DNA of 63,777 bases from Cristatella mucedo (taxonomy: Eukaryota > Bryozoa > Phylactolaemata > Cristatellidae). How positions within the stretch are numbered: the first letter of the stretch is position 1; each line of letters opens with the position of its first letter. The notes beneath the pieces were generated by a model that made no database searches, was not told the origin of the DNA, and was given only the letters and a program-made list of their open reading frames with translations. The stretch lies in assembly GCA_009760855.2 (NCBI GenBank), contig WPIO01000379.1:1-63777 (forward strand), written 5' to 3'. The translations under genes were made by a program, and so were the position numbers. This document shows, one piece after another, positions 1 through 12,044 of this stretch.

Positions 1-585
1 TTTATGTAGTGCCCCCAGATAACAAGATTGTCTTTGTAGGCACTTTACATATACTGCAAAGGAAGGAGGGTCGAATGGTTAGTGGTTGCATGCTCAATGA
101 CAGCAAGCATAACATGGTTTCAGGTGACATGCACAGGGTCAGCATGCTTAGATAGGTTTGCAAACCTAAGGACACAAAGGATGAATAAGAAAGGATCACG
201 TTATTCTGTGAACAACAGGTGTGTTTTTAGCTTTTGTAAATGTCGTCAAGTGGGGGGGTGGTATCGTGACGTCATCCGGGAGTGGTTTTCCAGGCTTTGG
301 GAGCGTACGAACTAAAGGCACGATCTAAAAAGGATTGGAGGTTCATTTGGGGTGCAGCTATACGATTAGATACAGAAAATCAGGTGCCTCTATTCTTAGC
401 CTGGTGGGGAGAAGATTTTACAGGTAGGCTGAAACCAAAGAATGAAGAGACGTAACATTGAATTAGAAAACCTTAATGTCGATGCTTAGCTGGACTGAGA
501 GCTAGTGCTGGTCAGCGAGAGTATTGCGACGTGACAGCTGTGACTCTCGCGACAGGCAAGCCTAGGTGAAGAGCGTTGTACGAAC
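1..585 (-). mobile_element. LINE-A fragment, C-terminus and 3' end
   Basis: Read on the minus strand this matches the end of the other LINE-A copies: a degenerate C-terminal coding part (about 250-585), the GTCACCT...GCATGC 3' UTR stretch, and the gcgcc/ggcgc tail near position 20-40. It has many stops. The element runs off the left edge of the window only by its tail, so it is 5'-truncated inside the window near 585. Confidence 0.7.
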
Positions 586-639
586 ATGCAATTGCTCCTG
601 CCAGCTAGCCTGGAGTGGCCTGAAATGGTCACGCCCTCA

Positions 640-725
640 CCTGCCTGTATGACTCAGCCATGCTTCAAGCTTTCACTTAGTTGCATGAGATGAAGTCTGC
701 TGGCTACCGGGTGCTCACCGCAAGC
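640..725 (+). mobile_element. LINE-B 3' UTR scrap
   Basis: The stretch 'atgagatgaagtctgctggc' and its flanks match the 3' UTR seen at 4740-4800, 21350-21410 and 56980-57010. The (ATTAC)n tail is missing. This is a short, old fragment. Confidence 0.45.
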
Positions 726-2185
726 TTCGTCGGTTTGAAGTTTGCGACAGTAAACTCTTTGGCTCCGCCCTGCTCTGTCCTTTTAGCTTGGCGGACATGC
801 GATGATGCATTTCCGCCCCAAAACAGCGGCGGCCAGCACAATTGAGACCGTACGGCCGGCGGCGGGCTAGTGCAGTCTACAAAGCCCACTTAAAAACCGA
901 CGGATGTTATTCTGCTTAAGTCACCCAGTCTAACTTATACGATAATTTATATCGAGCTGCTAAAGAAGGCAGAGCAGCACAAACAGTTGGTGAATTTACT
1001 TACCCTGATACGGCTCGTGAAAGCTCGAACGACAAGTGACTCGCTATGCAGATCATGCCGAGAGGCACAGATACGAAAGAGAGAAAAGCCCAAAGTGCGA
1101 ACCCTGCAGGAGCAGGAAGCCTACAGAAGATGGCGTAAAATGGAATCGCCAAAGAGTGACAGAATAAAGCCGAAATCGTAAAGGAAACTTTACTACCACG
1201 CTACTATATCCACTGCTACATGCCTGCTTCCGCAGCATGTATGATGCCTGTGGAGGGGGTGAACTCAGCCGAATGACCGATACCTAAGACAATTCAGGCC
1301 TCTTCGGCTGCGACAGGCACACGTGCAGCACCGGTGCGGCTCCGGATGCTGAAATCAAATGTAGGAGAGCCAAGATCAATAAGGGCATTGCATTACCATT
1401 GGACGTCAGAGCGATGGATTTGAAACCCGCTGCATGCGCTCTGCTACGCCGACCGCTAAAATGAGTGACGCGGCCACAGCCCAGGAGCTCTAACTGGCAG
1501 ACGCCGAGCGAGCATATTATTTTCAAGAATGGCTTTGCTCTCAGGCAAGCGACGTCGCTACGCAGTTAAAAAATGAAGAATTGCTCCGTGAAGTCCATTA
1601 AAAAACTAGCTGCCCGACGAAGATGAGGACGCGGGGCGACGCAGCCGAGTCACGCAAAAATCTGTATGGAGCCCAGCCATTTCCGGTTCGAGAGCCACTG
1701 CGAGCGCGGCGTCGCGTGAGCACTACCAAAACTGAGCGGACTGACAACGTGTTACCATGGAGACGTCGACTCTAGCGCGATGACCGGATGCCGCTGAGGA
1801 CGTGGCGCAGTCTGCTCACGCAGCCCTCGGCTCCAGCGAACCCAGAACCCGGCTCTACCGCGAGATCCCGTGCCTAGCCTTCAGCTGCCAACCACCAGTT
1901 GGCCCGCAGCTTCCACTCAGACGACGCATGGCGTCCACTCAACCTCGGCTGGAAGTCGTCAATCAGGCTCTCGACTGCTGGACCATCGCTTGACCGAGTC
2001 TGCCAGTAATGAGACCTAATTAACCAAACTTCAAGTCGCCCAGTGACACATTGCCTGGCAAGCAAAGCTGAAGAACGAGGGAGTAGAGCAAGTGAGTAGC
2101 CTGGAAGTAGCTGTTCAGGAGATCTGGAAATGATGTGCCTGCGGTTACCAGAAAGAGCAAGTTCATAGAGCATACATCACCAGGG

Positions 2186-2190
<5 letters not shown>
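726..2190. other. Unassigned GC-richer stretch
   Basis: No recognisable gene or repeat. It is visibly more GC- and CpG-rich than its surroundings, for example around 830-870 and 1680-1950. Open frames here are short (at most about 100 codons) and lack recognisable motifs. It could be a promoter or CpG-rich segment of an unseen gene, but nothing shows a transcript. Confidence 0.3.
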
Positions 2191-2191
<1 letters not shown>

Positions 2192-2230
<39 letters not shown>

Positions 2231-2520
2231 AGAGAGAGAGAGAGAGAGAGCGAGAAAGAGAGTGAGAGAGAGAGAGAGAGAGAGTGGGAGTGAGGGAAGA
2301 GAGGTAATAGGAGAAATAGAGATGGGGAGAGAGAGAGAGAGGGCCGGAGGGAGAGGCAGAGAGAGAGAGAACGAGAGAGACGGAGAGAGAGAGAGAAGAG
2401 AACAACAGAGCTTGACAGAGACACGGAGACAGGCAGACCGTGAGACACGCAGAAAGAAAAACTGTGAAATAAAGAGACGGAGAGAGAGAGAGAGAGAGAG
2501 AGGCAGGCAGAAATAAAGAG
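2192..2520. repeat. (GA)n microsatellite, impure
   Basis: A polypurine tract of GA/GAGAGG units lasts about 330 bp with scattered interruptions (cgg, cag). It gives spurious Ser/Leu-rich and Arg/Glu-rich frames on the two strands that should not be taken as proteins. Confidence 0.95.
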
Positions 2521-2549
2521 AAACAGAGAGATATGCAGAGAGGCGGAAT

Positions 2550-5500
2550 GTTTAATGTAATATATCTCCGTCAGTAACTCCACAAGGCCATAAAGACTAA
2601 GTGGGTGTTATGAAGGAGAGTTGTGTACAGTGCTCTTACAGCCAAAGCGGCTTTCGATAGGCATTCGGCGGCCAACGGATTTCATCTCAAGAAACAAAGA
2701 GAAAGTGGGAAGCATAGCCGAGTCAGGACAACAATCGAGGTAGTGACTAGCTTGGAAGTATGAGCTCAGGACCGCTGAAAAGGATGAGGGATAGTCTACA
2801 GCAATAAAATAGTTGTCGTTGTGTAAGAATTGCGGAAGCGAGTTGTGGAAGCACAGTCTAGAACCTGCCTAGCAAAAGCTTCTGTTGCCAAAGGTCTTTA
2901 AATTGAAGAATAAAACAGCTAATTTATCGTCCATACAGAACCTGACAGTACAGGACCAGACCGTACAGGACCTGAGGACACGAACAGGCTTGAACTAGTG
3001 CAGCGGATCAGAAAAACAAAGAAACTTAATCATAGCGGGCCTTGTGGGTCAGCTTAAGAACTTAAGAAGCTCTGTATCCGTTGATCGACCAGTAGCCGTC
3101 CTAGCTCTTTTAGTAAAGGAGACACGTTGTCAAACCTCCGGGACTTGAAGACAGCCTTGCAGCCATATTCATAGCCAGCTGCAGTGGACTAGTTGATTTT
3201 TTTGATAGCCCAGCCGAAAGGGAGTCACAATAATCAAGCCGAGACAGAACTAAGTGCTTCTACAGATAACCTAGCGAATTTTTGTGCAAGCCACTGTGGA
3301 AGACTGCTCCTAATATTAGATAGGGATGGAATGTGATGGCTAGCTGTAGAAGCAGTCTTCTGAATGAAGCTTTTAACATTTAGGCAGCTGTGGAAAGCAA
3401 CACATAAATTTCGTGCACGTGGCGATGGTCGCACGACAGCACCACCTATTAGAAGTGCAAAGCCTTTTAATCCAGCCAGACGCCTAGGATGTCTTATGAC
3501 CAGCAGATTGGTTTCTATCGTCATTTGGTTAAAGAAGTTTTCCGACATCCAGGATCGATTGTCAGCAAGGCGAGCATACAGCTTATCAGTGTCTTCGGAA
3601 GATTCCGACGGTTTGAATGACAAATACAGCAGGGTATCGTCAGCCTACAAGTGATAGCCTTTTGCATGAGCCTTAATACATTTTCCCATAGGTTGAGTAT
3701 AAATGAAGAACAGCAAGGGACTGCGGACGGACCATTGAGGGATTCCACAGGTGACCTGTCTCGTGTGTGACACCTGATTCCCATACGACACGGATTGAAC
3801 ACGGTCAGACAAGTATGATCTCAACCACGCCAATACCTCGTCTACCAGAGTGATCGTAGTTCTCAATTGTTCAAGCAGAACGTCGTGATTAAAGCTGTTG
3901 AAGGAAGCAGATTGATCCAACAGCTCTAAGGCAGCGAAATTTCCGTCATCGTTGCCACGTAGAATACCGTTGTTAACATGGAGGAGAGCAGTTTCCGTGG
4001 AGTGCTGCCTCTTGAACCCTGATTGAAATCTTTCTGACATTTCTTTCTTTCCAATACGTTCAACCAGCTGCTTAGCAACAATTTTTCACGAATCTTTGAC
4101 AAAAAATGAAAAAGCGAAACTCGGCAATAGCCTGTAAGGGCCTCTATATCTAATCCTGGCTTTTTAAGAATGGGACTAACGATTGCAGATTTCAAAGACT
4201 TGGGTTCAACCCCTCTTTCCAAAGAAGTTTTAAAAGTTTCGGTTATGGCAGGGCTAAGTTGGTCTGCCAGTGAAGATTACAGAGTTGATAGTAAAGGGTC
4301 TTCAGGAGACGAGCTCTATTTAATAGACCTCAACTAGATAGCCAAATCGCAGGCCGGAACTTCGGAACATCTTTTAAGAAAGGTCACAGGTTGTGATTCC
4401 ACAATAGCTTTACGCGGGAAGGGACTAGTGAATAAACAAATGTGCACAATTTTGTCAGTAAAGAATGGTGACATCTTTTCGGCTAGGCCGTTAATATCTG
4501 GCAGTCAGACCTCTCAGCATTAACCAGTAATTTTTGTGTCGTAATAATGTTTTGGGTCCGACTAGCAGGAATACAGTTTTTGAATGAAAAAATAATCCTT
4601 TTCTTTTTTAAGCTTCCGGGTGTACAATTTTACGCAACGACAACTTCTCTCCTGCGGCCGACTATGGCTCATATTTTTCAGAGCTCCTGAGCTCCTATTT
4701 CCATGCAATTCACCACCTCAACTGCTCTCCTGACTCAGCTATGCTTCCCACTTTCTCTTTATTGTGTGAGACGAAGTCTGTTGGCTACCGAACTCGTACC
4801 GAAAGCCACTTAGGCTGTGAGTGGGTTACACAAAAATCTCCTGCGTAGGACCCACATAGTCTTTATAGCTTTGTGGAGTTACATACGGAGATACATTACA
4901 TTAAACTCGGAGGAAGTCTTTTAAATTGACTAGATCTGCATCAGACTCCGATTTCTTAAAACGACGCTCAAGCCGGTGCTTATCTCGTCGCATGCTTTGA
5001 ATTTTTATAAATTGGAAGGAATCTCCATGACTCTATACACGGATAGAATGAACGGGAGCATGCTTGTCAAGAGCACTCCCGAGTGTCATATTCCCTGCAT
5101 CCGTGAGGGTATCGAGGCTTTTGATGGAGTCGGAGTGCACAACAAGAAGACCTGCATCACAAATAGATTTCAAACATGTGTCTATGTCAATGCTTTTCAA
5201 GTTAAGTCGCTGGAAAAGTTTGGCATTACCCTGTAGATAGAAGGAAACAGGAACAGTAAACGAGACCGAACGATGATCAGAGAGGGTCAGCGTTCACACC
5301 ACAAAGTCATTGGGGAAAACATCGTTGGTAAACACGAGATCTATAACATTGCCACCAACGTGGATGGTATCATTAACGTGTCGGACCAAACCAAAATTCT
5401 CCAGGCAGTCAAGAAATGAGAAGAAATGGCTGATGCTGGGGTTTTCAACGTGAATATTGAAGTCTCCAGTAATCGTTAACATGCAAATATTTTAGTGAGG

Positions 5501-6330
5501 AACTCCTCAAACGTCTCTCTAAACTAGTTTAGACAGCCAGAAAGGAGTCGGTATATCACAACGGTGATAGGTATTGTGTTTCGTGAGGACCTGATAGCAA
5601 CTGACTCAAACTATGGCCCATGCAAAAAACTGTACATCTTCCAGCAAAAGGATTCACGAACAACAATTGCAACCGGCTACCAACCTTGTCAGAATGCAAT
5701 GTACTGATAGAATGAGAACCCGAGTGGGGTGCTCTCAGATATACAGCTACAGGAACAAGACATCATCCAAGTTTCGTTAAGTAAAAATGCATCTAGTTTC
5801 TCCTGTGCCACCTGATCGCGAATGAGTAATCCCTTGATTTTTAGTGAGCGGACATTTATTAGGCAGAATTTAAGAGGCTGCCCAACAACTTCGCAACGCC
5901 GATGAAGTGGCTCATGTTGAAGTCGGCGTGTAGCCAGCCCGGCTGACGTGGGCCCCTCGAATTTGAATTGGACCTTAGTAACGGAAGTCGGTCGACGTTT
6001 TACGACATGCAGAGGGACGGCAGGTGAGATACTGCCACAACGAGTACTATTCAGCACTTTAAACTTACGGGTCGTGGGTTGCATAGCCATGCTGTTGATG
6101 GGGCGAATGCAGGATACAGGAAGGGTCTCACTGACCCGCTGACGAAGGCCAGCCGGTAGGTATCGACTAAGGGCGACATCGCACATTATGCTAAGCAGGT
6201 CCTGGTTTTTGAAGCATATCCGAGGACAGCTCATAAATAGTCACACCGACGATAGCAGTGGAATACCTTAAGTTATCACCGAGAAATCTGGTAAAGGTCC
6301 ACACCATGCTAGAAGTCGCCCGAGGCCGCC
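2550..6330 (-). pseudogene. LINE-B copy, near full length, decayed
   Basis: A non-LTR retrotransposon on the minus strand. In coding order, an endonuclease N-terminal part lies at 5689-6234 (LLNETWM motif), its GDFNIHVENPS core at 5294-5482, reverse transcriptase pieces at 3645-4222, palm/thumb pieces at 3234-3623, and a C-terminus plus 3' UTR down to 2550, where taatgtaat marks the tail. Stops and frameshifts break every domain, and the catalytic YADD core is not readable. A plus-strand LINE-B 3' end (4630-4906) is inserted in it. Architecture (single APE endonuclease-RT frame, C-terminal WLPV..RI block) is that of the CR1/L2 group; exact clade is inferred. Confidence 0.85.
4630..4906 (+). 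mobile_element. LINE-B 3' end, 5'-truncated, nested
   Basis: This plus-strand piece begins with 'cgcaacgacaacttctctcc' and ends 'gagatacattacatt'. It is the same 3' end as 56860-57125. It interrupts the minus-strand LINE-B: the host frame reads through from gggtgta (left) to aactcggagg (right), as in the uninterrupted copy at 27290-27320. Confidence 0.8.
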
Positions 6331-7261
6331 ATCCGGCGTGTTACAATACTCTTTGTCCTAGGTGTATGTTCTGCATTGACAACTTAAATGACACAAACAT
6401 AAGTGCTGCACATTAAAAACGACAGAAAGGCTGCGGACATAAAAGCCGCCACAAGCAGCCTAAAAAAAGATGGAGGGTTTTACTCCGGTTTAGCCCAAAA
6501 GGTCTGGCGCTCACATTTAGAGGCCAGAATCGAGGAATCAAGTGCGGCAGGCAGCACACGTAAAGGGCCAGGAATGACCTTGAGTTATCTTCGGTTGCTC
6601 TACGAACTAAGTTCTCTCCGCCAGCTCATTAGCCCATAAGCTACCGAATGATGTACTGAGCGAATACCTAAGCACCACACTGATAAACCTGAACTCCACA
6701 AAGAGGCCAATTTTAGGCTCCTTGGGCAAACAGAGTGAAATCTGCTAAAACGCTGTTGCAGCCAATACTCAGATGGCACTGTACAAATGTCTTATTTTAA
6801 TCATTATATTACCAAACACTGATAAGACTTTTCAGGTTCATAATTCACTTCCGCTACAATGTATAGGCACGTAAATTGGCTACTGCAGCAGCAGATATAA
6901 CGAAACCAAAGCCAATCAAGTGAAGCACTGTTCAAACTATGCCAATAACCCTATTCTGCTAATTCTGACACTACTCATACCTAATGCCGCTTAGATTACG
7001 TCTAAATAGGCATTAGTATGCTAAGCATTTAGACTGCTGTTTGTCGCATTAATCCTTTACATTTTAAAACAAATTTCTTACGGTCAGAGTGTAAAGTACG
7101 GTAGTATACGCTTGTTGTCGTTTCGCACTAATTCAAGCATTACTACTACTAAGCATCCAGTGAGTTGTCGTTATTGTGTCGTAATTGTCGTTAAGGTTTG
7201 TGAAAGTGCTGGCGCTGCCTGAGATACCACTAAACGTATTGCACGATTTTCTCACAGCCTT
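6331..7261. other. Non-coding part of duplication copy 1
   Basis: No recognisable gene. It is homologous to about 15420-16352 in copy 2. The part at 6400-6620 is GC-richer and may be 5' UTR of the adjacent minus-strand LINE-B, but it is not found beside the LINE-B at 53615, so this is unproven. Confidence 0.4.
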
Positions 7262-7266
7262 TAAAT

Positions 7267-7451
7267 AATGAATAGATCCTAGCTGATTAAACAGCCTCTT
7301 TTCGTATAGCAACGGAAGAGCCTTTATGTCTATCACCACCGCTTGCAGTGGCGATAAAGAATCGCCCACCGCAGGATTCAAGCCCACTAACTCGGAACCA
7401 AGGTCGAGAAAGCAACCGCCTTACCTAATGTACCATCACGGCTGACTAATG
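7267..7451 (-). mobile_element. SINE S1 copy with target-site duplication
   Basis: Read on the minus strand, a tRNA-like head carries a box-B-like GGCTTGAATCC (7374-7384) and a box-A-like region near 7425-7445, followed by a body ending in aaaagaggctgtttaatcagc. The 5 bp TAAAT flanks it at 7262-7266 and 7452-7456. Duplication copy 2 has a single TAAAT at the matching place (16353-16357) and no SINE. Confidence 0.85.
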
Positions 7452-8639
7452 TAAATTGATTCAAAAAAGCTTAGTTCTCGTATTGTTCTGAATTGAAGTT
7501 TTATTGTTATTGAAGTTACTTTACTACTATGGTTACTTCGCCTCAATTAGAGTTGGAAATCAGTGTGTTGTCCTTAGCATGCACCCGAGTGCCAATGGTA
7601 GGGGCACCTGCCAACCAGCATCAGCCCTGCATTTAATAAAATCACAACTCGTGCTCCCACTAGAACGGCCTTTAATGTTATTAACCATTTTCCAGTGCTC
7701 CCATTACAACCGGTCGTAATTTCTTCAATCTCGCAGCGATAAACCTTTATTATTGCCAATGACTTCTTTAGGACCAACCAGCTCACCCGGAAATTTGGCG
7801 AAATCTACAGTAAAGCGCTAGTTGCAAGCAGCTTTACGCCGTACAAAGCTTTTGACGTTGGACTACCACTGAGACCCGGCTCAAGTGTACTAAGTGCTCG
7901 GATTCATTGAAGAAATCATAAAGGTTTTTAACTTACCATATATTGAAGCAATTTAAGCCTGAAGTTTTAGCCGTTGCCATCTAGATCTCCTTAATTGTGC
8001 ACCCCATTCGTGACTACTGTTAATACAATTTTCAAGATCTGGCTCTCTGCTCAGTGTAAGGTAGGTCGTAATCTTCTTTGTCGATAATGTATCAGCAGCC
8101 TTGCAGCTGTCCCAGCTTCATCTCGAACATTTGTGACAGTTGCTCTGTCACTTTATACGGGATTTTTCATGATCCCATATTGGGTAACTTTAGTTTTATG
8201 TTTATAGGATGTCGAATCCTACATAATAAAACGGACTTGCACCGGCTAAGCCAGTCGTTCCTTACTTCTCGACGCACATAAAAGAACGAAACCAATACGT
8301 AGTGATCTTCCAGTATTGTGACCTATCGATCCCCTAACACCACTCAGTAGCACACATCAGATCAGATGACGATTTGATTCTCCCTAAAATTATTTTCTCT
8401 GTTGCATCAAAGATTGATCAGGTAGGCATCCAAAGTGCATGTAACTAAATAAATCTGTAGGTCAAGACAGTCAAGCTATATAGAGGAAAACTTTGTACAC
8501 TGACTGACCGCTCTAACATCCCCTTGCCCTTTCCACTTTGGTCACAGGCTAAGAATGAACCTAGCCAACATCGCAAACAAGTCAGAACCTCCCATCAAGC
8601 CACTGATACGCTCGACAGACACTTATTTTCACATACCGG
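7452..8639. other. Non-coding part of duplication copy 1
   Basis: Matches 16357-17584 in copy 2 over its whole length. No gene, RNA gene or known repeat is recognised. The ORFs here (about 70 codons) are not conserved in frame between the copies, which argues against coding. Confidence 0.4.
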
Positions 8640-10515
8640 TGAACTTGGATATGCAAAAGAGTACAGAACACAAGCTTGAAAGAAATTACAATTTCGGGAA
8701 TCCAATTTAACCCCTCAGCATTTGAGGATTATTGCTGCCAGTATTTATCTATTTTAGAAAAGGATATGCCTACACATGAGATAAATGAATCACGGGTACA
8801 GAGCATAAGAATAATAGACAGTGCACTAGCGATCATCACATTAACCGGTCACAGCATGCACTTTGCCCGCAATGATTCCTACGATAGCACGGCAGACCGT
8901 TTTACCAAATTGGCTCTGAGTTGGACAAGATTTATGCATCGATCCCGATATCTCCACCACTATCGGACCACCAATCATAATAGCACATCCATATTTCTCT
9001 CTAAAATATCACGACAGTCTATATCAAACATATCTCTACATTTTGTCTTTAAGGCTTTGGAAACCGCAAACCCTTTTAACCATATCTCTGCAGCTTTCCT
9101 TACGACTGACAAATTTATCGCTGTAAGTCACAGCAAATATGGCATGATCAACCATCTCCGTAACCGCTCACAGGTAGCTGCTCACCTAGTGATCCCTGTG
9201 ATGATTTATCTATTCGCTCCTCTAGCTTTTTCGTCAAAAAGATTGAAAAGATCTGTGAGTCAATCTCTAGGGTATTAGCATACCCTGTAATCCTGTTCCT
9301 TGGCTCCATGTAGGACGTCAATGTCTTCATTCTAGTTGATTACTAGTGACCTCGTTAGGAAGTTCATATCGTAACCAAAGAAGACGATGAGTCATATAAA
9401 CCATATTCCCACCATCCTACTTCTACAATGCATAGATCTGCTGCTGCCATGCATAAATAACATCATAAATATGTACATAGCCTCAGGTCACGTCCCAGCA
9501 CTTTCCAAAAAGGCTGAAGTCAGCCAGAAACTCTAGAGAGCAACACAAGACCAAGAGAACTTGAGCAACTTCCGCCCAGTCTCCCTATAACGGTCCCTAT
9601 CAAAGACACTGGAAGGAGTCGTGGCAGATCAGCTGTGCTCATATAATAAAACTCCAAACCTTGCTAGTAAGTTCCAGTCTATTTTTAGAGCTAATCACTC
9701 AACAGCGTCGGCATTGCTTCGGGTGTATAATGACCAACTTAGGAATTCAGACTTAAACTACTATTAATTTGTATAGCGCACCAAGAGAACTTAATCTCTA
9801 TTCGGGCGCTTCACATTTTCCTTGGGGCTCGAGCCCACGACCTGAGTGAGGTCTTGGTCGCCGGGGCAAGCACCTTAACTACTGGACTAAGGTATAGTAC
9901 CCTGTTTGATTTACTCGATCTTTCGGCGGCTTTATAACTATCGTTCAAAAAGTCCCTATCGAGCATCTCTGAGCTCGCCAATTTCCAGCTGACCTGCTTT
10001 GACTCTCATTCCAGCATTGTAAGTATTTCAAGGTTATGTTACTGAGTCTTTTCTCCCTTCATTGCCTGACTCAAGCATGTCTATGGGAAGTAAATCCTCC
10101 ACCTAGCCAGGCATCGTGCCACCTGCTTTCTCCTAAATCAAATCGTTTAGCTACACCGTGTCTATACCTTAAGTTCTTTAGAGAGTAAACCTTCAGTCTG
10201 TACGTTTTAGAAGCCTAGAGCTCACTCCTGACAGATGTCAAGACATCGGCCAACTTGACATAATTTTAAAAAGAAGATGGAAAGGCACCTGCTTCAGACA
10301 GTATTAGTTGGGTTCGCGTAATTTGTCCTTTGCGTGCTTAAGCGTACGGACACTTTAGATGCTGTTGCAAATCATATTTACATTTGTATACGTGTATATC
10401 GCCCTGAGAGTTTTTGTTTTCTTACATTGCTTCTGCTACCTCTATTACTTTTATCAAGCTTACAGCACATGTAAATTGCCTAAAAAGAGCTTAAGTTTTT
10501 GGTCTATTTTACCTA
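8640..10515 (+). pseudogene. LINE-A copy, internally deleted
   Basis: Begins in the endonuclease-RT linker: FEDYCCQYLSILEK near 8730 corresponds to YEDYCRSYQSILAK near 60990. It continues into the start of the RT (about 9400-9980, 'ccaagagaacttgagcaact'), then jumps to the C-terminal block (about 9985) and the 3' end near 10515. An S2 SINE sits inside at 9762-9893. A 200-codon open frame (8676-9278) covers the linker but has no conserved motif after its first third. Confidence 0.7.
9762..9893 (-). mobile_element. SINE S2 copy
   Basis: On the minus strand, a tRNA-like head with box A TAGTCCAGTAG and box B GGCTCGAGCCC is followed by a tail folding as gcgcc...ggtgcgc, like the LINE-A 3' end. 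It interrupts the LINE-A RT between 'aggaattcagacttaaacta' and 'tgtttgatttactcgatctt', which are adjacent in the copy at 59750-59800. Confidence 0.8.
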
Positions 10516-12040
10516 TACTTGTTACTAATTATATTAGTATAGTTGTCATGCATCATACTAGGCAAAATGAGTCTCTTACGTGATTCCACGTAGAGAGACT
10601 AGCTGACTCTGTATAAGTAAACCCAGTGTTAATCAAAAATGGGTAAGCCTTGCCTTATGTTCATCTCAACCAGCCTATCTTCACTAGACCATACGTGAAA
10701 CCTTATTTTTAGATTCTGATCTCAGTTTACAAAAGACGACTGCTACAGCTCTAGTAAATTCTGCATAAATTCAGCAAACTAGCACCCAAAAAATTAGCTC
10801 CAGCTTAAACTAGGGCACCTGTTATCAGTCTCGGGGTCAAAGGGCCATTGGTCCACCATTACAGCTGAGCAGCCAGCTGGACCGCCCATATTCACACAGC
10901 TTCGACCACCTCCAACGAAAAATATATTCTTTAACTTCAAACGATGAGAAAACACTAAGTGCGTATAGAATTGACACTACGATTATACGCAATATTTTTT
11001 CATTATTGTAGGTCTGGCTCTTCCGACTTGGAATTTTGGCACCTCGGTCCCCTTTGTTCTAGCCACCTGACCCCCCCCCCATAAAAATTCTAACTCCGCC
11101 GTGGCCTGACACATGGTAGTATGTGCATTTTTTAGATTTTGTATTGACACTTATTGATCACTTTTTGTGATATTGTCCTGTGAGCCCAACAAAATGCGAA
11201 CAGTTGCTCTAAGCAACCTGTCGCAGTGCATGACAATCGACAATACGGAAACTATCAACTTAACCATTTCGTACCGACTTGCTGAAGCTCTCCATCAAGC
11301 TTTGTATTTGACTTCAAGCTCCTTTCACTAACTCGTAGGTCTCTTGATTCTTTGGTGGGGGCCCACCCATCCCAATATGCCGAATGTAAGTTAGAACTCG
11401 CACCATCTACGGTGCTTACCATCTGATGGTATTTTACGTGCTACACCCGATTCCATTACACTCGGCTCACTATTCTGAAGCGACAGCGTTTAAAAATAAT
11501 TCCATAAATTCAAAGATTCCTCTTTGTGATGTACCACCCCTATGGATTTTCCTTGTTTATCTTTATGTCTGGTGATTCTGAGGGGGTTACATCTATTTAA
11601 TAGACAGGTTTCAAGTCCAGTAAATATTTAGTGCATTCTAAGAGAGTGTTTCTCTATTATAACGTGTCAGTCTTATTCTGACGAAGGTGATGAACGTATT
11701 TATACAACTGAAACTTTCTCCATAAAGTTTCGCTTTTGCATTCTCTTTGTTATAAGCTTTAGCAAAAACCCCGGGTTAATGTAAATAGCACGTTAGCAAA
11801 CTGGCCAGCACTAGCAAGTAAAATCCCACTAAGGTGCCAAAAATGTCTCTCCAGTCTTTAATGACGTTTCACAAAGCGAGAAAAATGTACAAGATGGATG
11901 GAACCAAGCGCACTGTTCAGTAATAATGATCTCTTAATTAAATAAATTATATGAAAACAAAACTATGTTCAAAAAAACTTCATTCGAATAACGTTTATCC
12001 AAATACGTGCAAACTTTAATGGTCACGTTGAGCACATGAC
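10516..12040. other. Mostly unassigned DNA, copy 1 only
   Basis: This stretch has no counterpart in duplication copy 2. A LINE C-terminal-like frame (FDFKLLSLTRRSLDSLVG) lies at about 11310-11390. At 11670-11740 'tctgacgaaggtgatgaacg' followed by an ACTGAAAC box recalls the terminal parts of Penelope-like elements, but no Penelope RT is visible. The rest shows nothing recognisable. Confidence 0.3.
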
Positions 12041-12044
12041 TTCT

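Noticed and set aside
2020-2583. 187-codon Ser/Leu-rich frame and its opposite Arg/Glu-rich frame
   Set aside because: They are translations of the (GA)n microsatellite; no other coding sign.
8676-9278. 200-codon open frame as a host gene
   Set aside because: Its start is the LINE-A linker, and the frame is not kept in the paralogous copy at 17605.
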